Below are positions 29,088 through 41,454 of a DNA stretch of 64,000 nucleotides, one piece after another; position 1 is the stretch's first letter; each line of letters opens with the position of its first letter. The notes under the pieces are model-generated. The model was not told the origin of the DNA and ran no database searches. It was given only the letters and a program-made list of their open reading frames with translations. A program made the position numbers and the translations under genes. Source of the DNA: Xestospongia bergquistia (lineage: Eukaryota > Porifera > Demospongiae > Haplosclerida > Petrosiidae); NCBI GenBank assembly GCA_963965975.1, contig OZ014411.1:1366501-1430500 (forward strand), written 5' to 3'.

Positions 29088-29505
29088 CCGTAAGGGTACA
29101 AATTTTCGAGGGTTTAAATTTTCGTGTTTTTTAAGTTTTGCTTTATTATTTAAATTTCGTGGGTATTAATTTTCGTGTTTAGTGGGTGTGAAGTATTAAT
29201 TAATGGGTGTGGTGTCAGACACGTGTTGTGAACACAAGTGTGATTTTCCTGAAGTATGGCTACGTATTCCATTGAATCCATGGTGAGAGGGTACCATGTA
29301 TACAAGAAAATCTGGGAGGCAGTTGACGGAGAAGTACTTCAGTGTAAAATAGAAAGAAGTAACTCTTTACAGTAGCCGTTATTTACATGCTTTATTGAGA
29401 TCACGTGATTATGCGTGGGTGGAATAAAAGTTAAATTTCGTGCTAAAACAACAACCCACGAATATAGCGAAATTAAATCCCCCACGAAAATTTATACCTT
29501 TACGG
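29088..29505. mobile_element. 418-bp MITE, TA target site (Tc1/mariner-like)
   Basis: Imperfect terminal inverted repeats of about 38 bp: left begins CCGTAAGGGTACAAATTTTCG, and the right end in reverse begins CCGTAAAGGTATAAATTTTCG. TA flanks both ends (29086-29087 and 29506-29507). The paralogous block at 52241-52262 shows the empty site GCATAAGTCAATAAC with a single TA, so the insertion is directly visible. It has no transposase and is therefore non-autonomous. Confidence 0.9.
29256..29375 (+). pseudogene. Captured HIRAN-like coding fragment inside the MITE
   Basis: A 39-codon frame starting MATYSIESMVRGYHVYKKIW and continuing to a CKIE segment. GYHVYK-IW-A--GE-L-C is the start of a HIRAN-like module common in invertebrate proteins (recognised by memory of the pattern only). 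It stops by TAG just where the family would continue, so it is a fragment and probably not functional. Confidence 0.4.
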
Positions 29506-30518
29506 TAAGTCAATAACACACCTACATTTTGTGAGTACATAACAGTCAGTGGTTTCCTGTCAACTGCTTTTACTCAAGGCCTATGGTAAGTATTCCATTT
29601 AATACTGTTTACAATAACTACAATGAAGTGGTTGATATTCTGGAGAATTGGCTAATTAAATAAAAATATCACCTGAAAGTTAACATAAACATACAATTAA
29701 TGTCAATGTCAATTTTGCAGATATACATGTACAGAATCAATACAATACACACTTGGTAAAATATTTAATCCAATTAGATTTGTGTCTATTACAAACAGAA
29801 ATCAGTAGAATGTACATTTTATGCTTACTTTAGGATGATAAAGGTTTGAATAATGCATTACATGCAGCAATATAAGTAACAGTGTATACAATGAATTCCT
29901 TCAGTGGCTTCTTACAAATTAAAACAATTTGAATAGAGACAAAGACACATATGTATCTTATCAAAGAGCTTCCTGTCAGATCAAACATTAACTTTTAGGT
30001 TGACAAAGTACAAAGTCCAAGCTTTCCACTAAGCTCCAGAATACATGTACAGTAAATGTATAACATCATTTCTGTAAGTTTAGTATAGTCTTTATAAATG
30101 TATGTTCTAAGTAAATTTGACAAATTTGTGAAATAAGAAATGACTTTTCACTGTAAAGTATCTTTTTTTTGGTAATGATAACACAGATACTTCAGATATG
30201 TTATAGTAGATTGTCATTCTGCTAATGTAAATGTATAAAAATAACAAGGACATGTACTTTTAGTTATTATGTTACAAGTGTATATGTACATGTGCCCAAT
30301 AGCCATTGGCAGGTTGTTATGGGAGTGCTCTATATAAACACCTGAGACACTTGTGGAAGTAAAGTTGGAACTATAACATAGTGTAAGAAGTAATGATGAA
30401 CTGAAAACAATGTTGTTATAAATACAATTAATATTGGCATAATATTTTATAACTAATTATATTGCTTGGAGGTAATAAAAATATGATTTTGTCCTTTCAT
30501 TCATGTCAGTATAAATAA

Positions 30519-30749
30519 TTATGCAACCTCAGCAAACACATTACTTGTGATTTTCACACTGATCACACTAATTGTGCTAATAACTTCAACAATTATTATA
30601 GTATCCTTATGAATATAAGTAGGTAGTATTTGCCATGAACCAATGATAAGATGATTGATTATTGTAAATTTGAATGCCATCATGTATAACTGTTGTAAGG
30701 AATCATTCATGGACACTGGTTTTCCACCTACACACATTATGATGAACAT
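30519..30749 (-). CDS. Uncertain short hydrophobic reading frame
   Basis: 76 codons with a hydrophobic C-terminal half (TIIIVEVISTISVISV). The duplicate at 53.2-53.4 kb carries in-frame stops and a shifted end, so coding is doubtful. Listed only because it covers an otherwise empty stretch. Confidence 0.15.
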   Translation of the reverse strand: MFIIMCVGGKPVSMNDSLQQLYMMAFKFTIINHLIIGSWQILPTYIHKDTIIIVEVISTISVISVKITSNVFAEVA

Positions 30750-31194
30750 AAAAGTTTGTTTAGTGCTTTAAACTTTTAAGGCATCCTGACTAAGGAATCT
30801 ATACAAGGTAACACTACATACATTTAGTCCCAAAGGCAAGTTAATCAAATTACACTATAGATTGAAGTATATAATTGTCATAGTATATACTGCATGTGGA
30901 TATGAGGTGCATACATGTGGATATGAAATACTTTTGTGTGATTCACTAATGCAAGCAGTAGTCACAAAGTCAATTATTGCTTAACTTATTATTATACCTA
31001 ATAAGGTTTCTGTGTTCATATCAAACCAATACACAGTGTCAAATAAGCAATTATATAGATGACACTCTAATTTCATTGAAAATCTGTATGACACCATTGA
31101 TATAAAGATTCCAGTCATGTTGTCATGGTTACTGAATATCAAATTTTGCTAATATACATGTAAGTGAATAGATTTCCACAACATCAAAACAAAT

Positions 31195-31680
31195 AATCAT
31201 GTTGGATGTCTTGACAAACTCTACCACCTAGATAAAATTCTACCTATTCTCTGATAAGTTCTGACCACTAAGCTAGTATGTACATATACTCTTACAAATT
31301 CTGACCACATAACTAAGTTGCACCTACTCTCTGACAATCACTGACCACATAGCTAAAGTTCCACCTATTCTCTGACAATCACTGTCCACATAGCTAAAGT
31401 TCCACCTATTCTCTGACAATCACTGAGCACATAGCTAAGTTCCACCTACTCTCTGACAATCACTGACCACATAGCTAAGGTTCCACCTATTCTCTGACAA
31501 TCACTGACTACATAGCTAAGTTCCACCTACTCTCTGACAAGTTCTGACCACATACCTAAAGTTCTACTCATTCTATGAAGCTCCAACCTCTAGCAAAATT
31601 TAGTCTGACTATGCTAGAACTAATTGACATTACCAGTAGAAGAGCAATTACATCAAAAACAATATATTTCCATGTAATAA
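31195..31680. repeat. Expanded ~45-bp tandem repeat from GBF1 intron 14
   Basis: About eight diverged units built on TTCCACCTATTCTCTGACAA and TCACTGACCACATAGCTAA. The related unexpanded sequence lies in GBF1 intron 14 (about 15120-15340) and at 43890-44010. The right flank (AATTACATCAAA-ACAATATAT) matches that intron too, so this is a GBF1-derived fragment whose repeat expanded after it moved. Confidence 0.8.
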
Positions 31681-32840
31681 TCAACTAGCGTGTTCCTAAT
31701 AAAACATTGTAATAACTTTAGAGATTATAATATATGGAAACATACTAATATTATTAACACTATTCATGTATAGATCAGAATTGCAATACAATGATATAAA
31801 TGTCAACATGTGTGTAGATTTACAAACCTGGTGGTACTATATACTACACATTGCTGTGGTTTACCAATCAAAGTTATTATAATGCTTCTATATAGATATA
31901 CAGGAACCTTAAACATTATCTATTACCTTATATAGTATAATGGTTACAATAATATTTAACTAAGTTTAGAAAAACTCAAGAGATTCAAAGCCTTTTTTAA
32001 CAGAACTGTCTCATTTAGTTCCACTAGTAGTGCCAACAGTCTCAATAATTGTGCTGGTAACTTAACAAAATGACTGTTGTCACTTTCCATGTCTAAAACT
32101 TTTGTTTATTCCTAATAAATCTTTTTACATGTCCTTATTCCATAGATGGCTACTAAGTTACATTCTAATGTTTAGTTAACTCACATGCATCCATATGTAG
32201 TACTGACAAATCTATGAATAACGCATATCACTACGTAACTTATATTAAAGACAAGAATAACAATACCAAGTTAAGATCAATTAATTGTTTGCTTTTATTA
32301 CTTTTCTAACCAGCTAATTGGCAAAATACAAGCAGATATATTATAAATTCCTTCTTCTCTACATTCTAAATAAGTGTTATGTACCTTTTCATGTATGTGT
32401 TATTTAAAATAACACATACATGAGAAGGTACATAGGAATCATATAACTTCTCTTGATATGTGTTTGAAAGGTTATGCATAAAACAAACAACATAGTCTTC
32501 AAAGAAATAATGGTTACTATAGTTACCCATGTATATACATTATACATAACAACAGTTATATGCTCATTGATGTGTCTTCTTTACTAGTTACATAATTATT
32601 AACAAGGATAAGTATCTTGTGGTGTAGTAACCATGACAACAGGTATGATTGATATACATAGTCACTAGTCATAACAACAAACATAATTATTTTATAAATG
32701 AATCTTGAAAGTAGTAGTTTATACTATAACATATTATGAATAACCTATTAATTAGAACAATAAGATATTTATATATATATAAATCTTTGCTTAATCTGAG
32801 CCTTCATATATATTGGATACACTATGAGTGTTGTTTTACC
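31681..32840. other. AT-rich stretch without a gene
   Basis: No coding signal seen. It contains the palindrome at 32378-32434. Confidence 0.4.
32378..32434. repeat. 57-bp near-perfect palindrome
   Basis: TATGTACCTTTTCATGTATG... meets its reverse complement around 32405-32408 with about one mismatch and almost no loop. It could form a cruciform or be a foldback remnant. Confidence 0.85.
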
Positions 32841-33010
32841 ATATAATGGTTTCATCTGATAGTCTAGGATTTATGAAGGGATTCATAGTTGAACTAAAAT
32901 GGTTTCAGTTGATAGTCTAAAACTATTTGACTGCTTCATAGTTGGACTACATAAATTAAGACATAATGGCTTCATCTGATGAACCCATGGATGACAGCTT
33001 CACTAAATGT
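32840..33010. repeat. Diverged repeats with GGCTTCATCTGAT core
   Basis: About four units of roughly 40-50 bp. The same core recurs at 38230-38500 and 43200-43320. Confidence 0.6.
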
Positions 33011-33629
33011 TTAATGAACTATCTTATGTCTCTAAAACAGACTGTGAGAAAGACAGACAAGACAGAGCTAAGAGACAGAATGTGTGTTTGTGTGTACATG
33101 TGTCTCATGTGCTTTTCATCAAAATTATGTTTATAGGTAAGTACATGCACATGTGGTCTAATTTAACAGACTACATTAATCTCAAATATCAAAATTAATG
33201 AGTATAAGGACAAATTGGTCATCTAAATGCTATTTCTTGTATTAATAAAATGTACAATTTCAAGTAAAGGGAACAGACTATAGTTTGTATACTTATACTT
33301 GTGTAGTTTGTATTTGTATGTCAATGAAATATGTCTTATATGGTACTTGGCTACATAACTACATAGCATGTCATAAGACAAAGACATAGTGGTTACTGGA
33401 AGACATATACATTACTAGAAGCCATATACTTCCTAGTCTATATTCTTCAGACTCTCTTCCTACTGACTCAAATTGTATAGGTAACTTTTAGTATTACTTG
33501 GATTAGTACTTAGCTAATGTTGTTAGGATACAAAGAGTAGAATGTTACCTTTCCCTCATGAATGATATACTATTTAAGAGGCTTTGGATTTGTTAAAATT
33601 GTGTGAAATTACTTTAATAATATAACATA

Positions 33630-33765
33630 CCATTAGTCCATCTTGGAGGAGTGGTCTTAATGAATTAACTTTTCCTAAACACTGTCCTGGTCTGTCCACC
33701 ACACTTTAACAACCTGGTCTAGTCCAATAAAAACAAGATAATCTGAAGAACTGTTCCTACAATTA
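33630..33765 (-). pseudogene. GBF1 exon 9 fragment
   Basis: Matches 18960-19110 including both splice sites (CATACCATTAGT, GTTCCTAC), but with small indels, e.g. an insertion after AAACACTGTCC. The reading frame is broken. No neighbouring GBF1 exon adjoins it. Confidence 0.8.
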
Positions 33766-33949
33766 ATTGATAAAGATAATGTAATATATACAATACGCAT
33801 GTACATATGTATACAGAATTGAGTATAGTGATCTGACAAATGACATTGTAAATATAACAGATAAGCTTGTCATATATATATATATATGTGGTCAAATGTA
33901 TAATTATATAAACACTTTGCTATTCTCTTGTGAACACTCACCACTCCAG

Positions 33950-34480
33950 GGTTGTGTCAAGCACTTTTGGGCTTAAGCACAGTTTTTGAAGTGCTTTGAA
34001 GTGCTTCAAAGCCAATTTAAGCAAAAGTGTTAATTGTCTGTGCTTGTGCTTAAGTATTTAAGTCTAGTGATGAAGAAAAAAAGATGAAACTCATGCTCAA
34101 ACAAAAAATGGAAACTTTGACTAGAAGGTTTTCAAAAATATCAAGAATATCTGAAATTGTATTTGGTATCACAACTTCATCTGCTGCTGTCGAGAGACTT
34201 TTCAGTAATGCTGGAAAGATATATCACCCAGAAAGATGTCCACTTAGTGACACAAAATTTGAACAGTCAATGTTTATTAGTCTGATTAAAATAATGAAAT
34301 AACTACATGTATTATAGTTTAGATGACTAGAGTGAAAGTGCTTTAAAGTAATTAAGTACTCTAACAAAGGGCTTGTGCTTGTGCTTAAGCACATGTGAAA
34401 ATGTTAGTGCTTGTGTTTGTACTTGTACTTGATGTAATTTGAAAGTGCTTGTGATTATACTTAAGCACTTTCACATCACG
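33950..34480 (+). mobile_element. hAT-type transposon remnant
   Basis: Contains a 72-codon frame for the hAT C-terminal dimerisation region, embedded in subterminal repeats of AAGTGCTT / TTAAGCAC on both sides (33970-34060 and 34335-34470). The left end resembles the hAT-style CAGGGTTGTG. I could not define a clean 8-bp target duplication. Confidence 0.75.
34084..34302 (+). pseudogene. hAT transposase C-terminal fragment
   Basis: The frame contains SSAAVERLFSNAGKIYHPER and LSDTKFEQSMFI, the conserved hAT dimerisation motif. The DDE catalytic portion and DNA-binding zinc finger are absent, so it cannot be an active transposase by itself. Confidence 0.8.
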
Positions 34481-34929
34481 AGTGAAGGTTACAGTACTTG
34501 GTTTACTGCACATACATACTAATGTTTACTCTTAGTACAAATGCACTATAACTTAATAATATTTTAATCATCTATTTACATAATACAGTGGTATATATGT
34601 GTATATAGATACAGCAGTGGCTATAAAAACACTTTGTAAATTTAAGCTTAGTATTGCCTTATATACCAAAGTCATGGTAAACCTATAATGTAAGACAGAA
34701 GACAATCAAGAGATAGTTTACAAAGAAATACATAGAAGTGATAGAAGCCATATACATTCATTATTACAACTCTGCTATAGTTGCAACAAATGTGACCCTC
34801 CTATAAAAGAGCTAGCACATTATAGCTAAATGCATAGTTGAAGCTAATCAAGAAACTTGGCATATAAGAACAGAGAAGTCATTGCAGCAACTGTTTATTT
34901 ACAAGTTTTCTTTAATAATGTATTAATAA

Positions 34930-34939
34930 CTATATAAAG
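34930..34939 (+). promoter_or_regulatory. TATA box upstream of micro-gene 3a
   Basis: CTATATAAAG, about 110 bp before the ATG-bearing exon end at 35052. The promoter is inferred from spacing only. Confidence 0.4.
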
Positions 34940-35049
34940 AAGTCAAGCAAAGTCTGTTAAATTATTAGTGAGCGTCTAACAAGTTAGCCAGCAGTGAGCA
35001 GCTATCAAGAAATATTGTATTTCAACAACTGAAGACAACTGAATACTTA

Positions 35050-36373
35050 ATGGTAAGTCATCTATAATATAATAGTTCCTCCAAGTTAAGTGCTATTAGA
35101 ATAGATTGATATTATTACTGTTATTGCATTAACAGTAATTATATACTACTAAATCAAATGAAAGTATTGAGGGTCATAGAAAAAAGTTGAAAAAAGGAAA
35201 GAAAATAGCTTGCAAATGTTATGTAGCAAAGCATTAGAAAAAAGATAACTAGAACTTTTAAGGAATGCTTGACGCAAGAAGGAAAGTTGCTTTTTAAATC
35301 AAAATCTTGTACTAACTAATAGCAAAGACAACTTCATATATACATGTATCATTCTTTAAACTATATAGACATTTCATGTTGACATCTATTGCCTCAACTA
35401 TACTACGTACTAGTAGTACATGTTATGTCTTTCCTTAGGTCCATTAGCTAGAGAAGTGAAACTAGCTGATTATATATATTATAGTAATACAATGCCATAG
35501 TGTTAGTTGAATACAAGGGTATATCTAAAGAAAGGCTGGGTTTAAGTATTACTTTACTCTTTCCATGATTCAAGATAGAAGAGAAAAATTTAATGATATC
35601 ACTATAATTATATATTATGACACAGATGGCATTGCTATTACCTATGTAGTGGCCCTGTTATAATCACACGTTTGTTCTGTGATTACATGTACAATCCTAA
35701 AATTTGTAATTAAACTGTCTTACTCCTGTAATCCTGAACATATACAGTAAACTTTGACGGTAAACGCTATCTGGTAGGCACCGGCTCCAATAACTAAGTA
35801 GCGACCGTTGATCATCTTAAATTGACTATTAGACTCAAGACTATAATTAGTTCTTCCCATATTCTCTTGTACACAATTTTAAGTACACAACTAAGCGGCG
35901 TCTTCATCATATACCAGTGGCAACTGGCAATTCTATGATATAAACTGAGCATGCTCAGTAGGGAACAAGCATGTTAGGATTGTTAGCATAACTGCGCAAT
36001 TACTAAACTTTGTGTTGAAAACGACTTCATTTTGTTCATTACAGGCTGACATCAGAATTATAGTTATCAATGGGTTATCTCCCTATATTTCTGTTTTCAT
36101 CACACAAGTTAATGATGACCTCCTGTACACTTCATCATTAGAGGTAGGGAAAATATAGTTACCCTATATATATTCATTTTAATACCAAAGTTTTTGAATT
36201 GAATAGCACTTCATTTTGTTTCATTACAGGGTGATTTAAAGATCACAGTCATCATAAGAGTATCTCCCTTTACTTCTGTGTTCATCATACTATATATTAA
36301 TGATGACATCCTATACCCTACTGGAATACAGGCACAAGACAATGGGCTAGAAAAAACTGAAATAGTTGTGTAA
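35050..36373 (+). CDS. VV-tail micro-protein 3a (81 aa, two repeats)
   Basis: Exon 1 ends at 35052 with ATG immediately before GTAAGT. Exon 2 is 36045-36143 (33 codons) and exon 3 is 36230-36373 (47 codons plus TAA). All junctions are phase 0 with clear ACAG acceptors. Exons 2 and 3 encode related units: ADIRIIVINGLSPYISVFIT then NDDLLY, and GDLKITVIIRVSPFTSVFII then YINDDILY. The protein is thus an internal duplication, finishing QAQDNGLEKTEIVV. The hydrophobic core of each unit could span or dip into a membrane. Two further copies lie at 55.4 and 60.1 kb with the same exon plan. Function unknown. Confidence 0.65.
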
Positions 36374-37254
36374 TATATATTACACTATGTATAACATGCA
36401 CTTTATTTTTTTTGTTGTACAATGATTGTTAATATTGAAAAAATATCAGTATGTACTAATACAGCATTAGGTGTGTCAGTTGGTATAACTTGCATTATTG
36501 GGTATGTTGAATCCTTTCATCTTGATCTTGTGGTATCATAAAAATGTTTAATGGTTACATGGACAGCTTGCTTCCTGTTTCTCTCATTATACGGTGAATC
36601 ATATCTTGCCTGTAATGTTGGGTACCGGTGATGCTTGACTTGCCACTTTCATGAATTGTTATTGCAAGAAGTATTCTGTAATTATAAGAACCTAATGACA
36701 AATTCTTACTAATAGCCACATTCTCATTATTACTACTAAAATGACAAGCCACATACAAACTAACATACTATAATTAGTATTATCTCAATACGCAACTAAT
36801 TTATTATTCTAATAATCACAAATAATACTAACATATTTCCCTGTCAAATGCTATGTCAGTAGTTATCAAGAGACATATTATCATTTAATTAAAGATCAGA
36901 GTGTGGTGTGTGTGATTTCAGTTTTATCTAACATGGCAATAATGAAAGTACATTTATATATTAATATATCTCTTATATACACAAATCATATATTATTGAA
37001 TGAGCATTATCTCTTATTACTTAGCAAATAAATGTTCAATTACATTGAAATTTTATCATTTATAGGTTGTTTGGATAGATAGTCATAACTGAATTAAATG
37101 TTTCAATACAACCTTGAACTGACAATTTAAATTATGGTATTAATTGAATTGACTACATTCTCAATGAATGAATAATAACAATTGATATAGAAATCCATAC
37201 TTTAATGTACTTGCCTTAATTTTTAAAACTTGAGAGAGACAGAGATTGTCTCCT
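36374..37254. other. AT-rich stretch after micro-gene 3a
   Basis: The first ~150 bp parallels the 3' flanks of the other two copies (56750 and 61463 onward). The rest has no recognised content. Confidence 0.4.
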
Positions 37255-37719
37255 CTACTGATAACCAAAATTACAACAACATACTATGTAAGTAGTTATC
37301 AATATCTTTCTTACTGTTCTTATTTCCATTAAGAGTAGTATTTCTATAGAAATCATTAAAATAGAAAATGAAAGAAAGAAGTTATAATATGAAATCAAAG
37401 GAAATGAATTAAGTGCACAAACTGGCAGGTCTAACTTTACTTCCCCACATAGTAATGCATAACTTCCAGATAGGCAATGAAATTCTGGAAATAGACACCT
37501 ACCAGTGAAGTTATCAGACAAATGAAACCAGATAATGTTGCATAGCTGGAATTTATTTAAAATTGCCCATGTACGTATGTATGTATGATTTAGTATAGGA
37601 AAATGAACTCTTAAAAGACACATATGAAGTACAATGAAGTCATTGAAGTTATCAAAAATGATATTACTTACTGCCATGAATCCAGGTCTCCTATACTGTA
37701 TAGAAACAATTAATTCCAT
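37255..37719 (-). CDS. Unrecognised hydrophobic reading frame (154 codons)
   Basis: The longest non-repeat frame of region 3. It contains two hydrophobic stretches (YNFFLSFSILMISIEILLL) and several cysteines. No duplicate exists in the window to test conservation, and no TATA or splice logic is evident. It may be chance in AT-rich DNA or a remnant. Confidence 0.2.
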   Translation of the reverse strand: MELIVSIQYRRPGFMAVSNIIFDNFNDFIVLHMCLLRVHFPILNHTYIRTWAILNKFQLCNIIWFHLSDNFTGRCLFPEFHCLSGSYALLCGEVKLDLPVCALNSFPLISYYNFFLSFSILMISIEILLLMEIRTVRKILITTYIVCCCNFGYQ

Positions 37720-38670
37720 TAAAGATCACTACACTGTTAGCACTAACATTGTCAATACTGAGATACTTAGTTGTGTATAGTTAATTCATTCCTACAAATC
37801 TGATGTTTCCATTAATAATTTTTTATTTAAGCTTAGATATAGTTCAATATATTCACATATCAATATTATAAAATATTCTCATTATCGTTGGATATCAGCT
37901 GCTTAGTACATCTTAATATTGGATCAAAACTGATCTTCATGGTAAGTAAATATTGTGTGTTAATAGTTATTGGTAGCATTTGGAAATAGAAAGTACTGTA
38001 TTTCTGATAATGAGATCAGCCAATTTATATATTAAATTGTAATAGTTCATTCAATTTATAAACTCTCTATATGGATAACAAACCTGAATTATACTAGTGA
38101 TCCTTTATATAAACTATTGCAGTCTTGTTGGAAACACTACCTACAACTATCAACTCCATATAAGAGAACAGATCAAGGTTTCATCCATTAAATGTGGATA
38201 AGATAATTACTTTTATAATGTCCATTATTTATACACAAAGGTGACATCATCAAACGAAGCCTTTAAATGTTTTATCTGGTGAACACTATAAATGCTTCAT
38301 TTGGTTAACCTTATAATGGCTTCATTTGGAGGACCTCATGAAGGCTTCATCTGATGACACTGAAAGGCTTCATTGTTGCTAGGTAATGTGGACCTACTAA
38401 GGTTTCATCTGTAGCATATTTAGGCCACTAATACAGATTCATCTGACCACTGTGATGAAATTAAGCCCTCATCTGGTAGACCATATGAAGGTTTGATCAG
38501 ATTTTTATCTGTATTCAAGTAACAACAGGGAAGAAATGTAGTCTGTTCATTATTAGTATTCTGTTATTCAGTAAGATCAACTTTACATCTCTTATTTCTA
38601 ATAATATCACAAAGTTATGTACATGTACATGTATTACACATAACAGACATTTGTATTTGTCCTATAATAC
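37720..38670. repeat. Non-coding stretch with GGCTTCATCTGAT repeats
   Basis: At 38230-38500 about seven irregular units carry GGCTTCAT(C/T)TG(A/G) words. A lone ATG/GTAAGT at 37939-37946 resembles a micro-gene first exon, but no coding exon follows. Confidence 0.5.
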
Positions 38671-38689
38671 AGAGTAAATACATCTAACT

Positions 38690-39300
38690 ACTAACCTGAT
38701 AGACGTCCCTCAAAACAGATCCTAAAACAAGACTGATACGCCCTCATGAGTTAACAATTGACAGCTATTACTAATAATAGAGTAATTAATACCTAATGGA
38801 GGGAGGAGAGAGAAAACCTATAGCAAACTATGAGACAAGTCACGTGACCAGTTATACCTTTAATATTCTCATTAGGACAACCTTAGCACTATTTAATTGT
38901 ACCAGTGCCTACAAATCGAGCAAAGTTACAGTCTTAGCTACTTCTCTTATTCTTACCTAATAGCTATCATATAACTAGTATCTGTATACAAATATAATGA
39001 GATAATTGTAGTCAATATATGGAATGTACTTGTATGTAATGTAAATATAATATTATTTCTTAACATGATCCTCACAAACAATAGTGTATATAGATTATAA
39101 ATGCAGTTGTGGTTAAAAGTTTCTATACTATAAATGAATGTATTATATATTCTTACCTAATAGTCCTGATGCTAAGAATTCATCAAAGTCCTGATATAGC
39201 TTGTCCAGTAATAGGTCCAGTAGTCTCTTCATTAATAACAACATCACAAAATGAAGAACTGCATTAACTACTTCAACTCCTATAATAATAGACAAATTAT
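38690..39300 (-). pseudogene. GBF1 exons 5-4-3 fragment block
   Basis: Decayed exons 5 (38697-38800), 4 (about 38860-38985) and 3 (about 39160-39285) lie in native order and orientation, with flanking intron sequence as at 21.0-21.9 kb. Frameshifts and deletions are present, e.g. exon 5 lost part of its middle and the long GA tract is nearly gone. Confidence 0.8.
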
Positions 39301-39819
39301 AATCATTATTAAGGACATATAATAACATAATAAGTACATGAATTATATACTTCTCTTTGTTAATTACTTGGATCATCAATCCATTTATCCATCTATCTGT
39401 CTGTCCATTCAACATTGTTTCCATATATTATATAGAAGTGCACGTGTGTTTATTTCACTGTCTCTAATATAGTAATAAACTCAATATAATATTTAACTAT
39501 TACTAAACTTCTCTTACTTAAATCACTGTAATATTTTGTTTGAGATTATAATGGTATCAAATTTGCTTGCGATTATAATTATATTACATTATGTTAATAC
39601 TACTTAGAGATACAAGGAGTCCATGTACATACAGTCTTTGATGACAGAAACCTTACAATTGTATTCCTATATAACAGCTGTATATATAGATAAAGTTAGT
39701 ATTGCCCAACACTTCTTGTAATACAAGACAAGAAAAGTAACTGTCTGTTTGTTTGCCATCAAATACCACTAGATATAGCAGCTGATAATTACTCAACATC
39801 TGAGAAACTACTGAACAAC

Positions 39820-40419
39820 ATGGTTAGTACATAATATTATATATATAGTGTAACAGTTTACTATTAGTGTTATGTGTTGTCACATACTGTAGTGAGTTTA
39901 CTGACATAGTAGACAATAATTTATGATCAAGAGTTACAAAGGAAATTAAGCTTTATCAGAAATTTATGAGAAATATACAAATTTAAGAAACTGTAATTAC
40001 AAAATTTATTAACTAAAAATTAGTTGACTTGAATGATAAATAGAAAACTTGCACAATAAAATATGATGTAGATAGTTGTTTTTATTAAGAAAATGTAAAG
40101 CTAATAGTAATAATGATAGTAATTGAATGAAGTAAATAGCTGAGCTTATTATAGAGTACATAGCATGAGTTGTTCAGTTTATTATTACAGTGCATAGCAG
40201 GAGCTGCTAAAGGGAAGGTAATGTCTGATCGTAAATGTTATCATAAGCAAACATTGATTCATTTAATTTATCTCATTACAGGTAATCATTTGTATCATTG
40301 TTATAGTGACACTATTTATTGTTCTGTTCATCTTCCTATATTATATCAATGAAGAGGATCTTCATTTACCAATTGAAGCTGTTGATACTGGACTAAATAA
40401 TACTGAGCTAGTTGTATAA
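39820..40419 (+). CDS. VV-tail micro-protein 2b (55 aa)
   Basis: ATG (39820-39822) followed by donor GTTAGT. A 27-nt microexon (40191-40217, CIAGAAKGK) and the last exon (40282-40419, 45 codons plus TAA) complete it, all in phase 0. The hydrophobic stretch VIICIIVIVTLFIVLFIFLY is a good single transmembrane segment. The tail has YINEEDL and EAVDTGLNNTELVV. Relative to copy 2a it has an extra microexon and a 6-nt in-frame length change. Without the microexon the frame is still open. Confidence 0.6.
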
Positions 40420-41450
40420 CTACCAGTACAGACAATCAATATGATAACTACTTAGATATATCTAAGAACAATATGATACTTTATATAATCATAGTAACAT
40501 TATCGAGATAGAATATAATTAACAAATCTAGTATATACACAGATAGCTGAGACAATTGTAATGATTTCATTGAACAAGCTGAAACTTCACAGAGGTTATT
40601 GTTATGAGGTGAGATTCTCTATGGTTTCACAGATGCTGAGGTTGATTTGGAACTCCCATTACTATGTACTTATAACGCCTATACTCAGATAGTTTGTATA
40701 ACAGATTTTTATGCTGAGGATATGATAAAAATCTGTGGGAAACTATACCACTTCAAAGTCTGACAACTAAAAGTGTTTCAATCATTAACTACCATAGAGG
40801 GCAAACATATCAGTAGTATATACTTTAATAATTACATACCTAGTAGCTATTTCAAGATCATAAAGACAGCCTTGTGATATTCTTGATTTTACAGACAGAC
40901 TTAAGTTTTTGAGTGACAATATTTTCCCATAGATAGGTGATTTTTACTTAGACTGAAATGCTATATATACAAAATATTTGTTCTAGGTTCAATTCTCAGA
41001 ACAGCTATGTGTACAATACTAGTAAGAGAGAAGTAATGTTACTTTACTAACTAGCTGTAAAATATACTACTATAGATATTACTGGCTAACTTTGGCTCAA
41101 ATAGTTCTCATGAGAGAAAAACAACCGAGGAGACCAACGCAGAGCTTTGATAAGAGAGTGTGTCAGAAGACAGGGCAGAGGTTATACTACCTCACAAAGT
41201 AAAGACTGCAATTATATAGCCTAGATATTATGTCGATTATGTTGACATAACCCTATCTAAACATCTCTGTGTAGTATGTAATCATAATGAGTTGAATTAG
41301 TTTTCTTAAGATATTTGACAGTAATAAACTTACAAACTCAATTGTTATAAAAAGCTAACTTCATTTAATGTTGACAGTTAATAAGTAAGAACATTAAATA
41401 CTTATATGTATATGTACACTGGACAGTACGTATAGTATTGTTACAAACAA
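40420..41450. other. Intergenic stretch
   Basis: No gene seen. 41090-41400 matches 27.2-27.5 and 51.2-51.5 kb (ACAACCGAGGAGACCAAC-type sequence), another member of duplication block A. Confidence 0.5.
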
Positions 41451-41454
41451 GATG

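Larger units (their letters stand above)
26155..31180. repeat. Segmental duplication block A, partner at 50.7-54.5 kb
   Basis: Long stretches recur at 50.68-54.5 kb: 26155 matches 50690, 27.2 matches 51.2, 29.65 matches 52.4, 30.35 matches 53.03, 30.5 matches 53.2 and 28.25 matches 53.7 kb. Order is partly shuffled, so several events are involved. Apart from the MITE, hairpins and fragments listed separately, I see no gene here. Confidence 0.7.
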
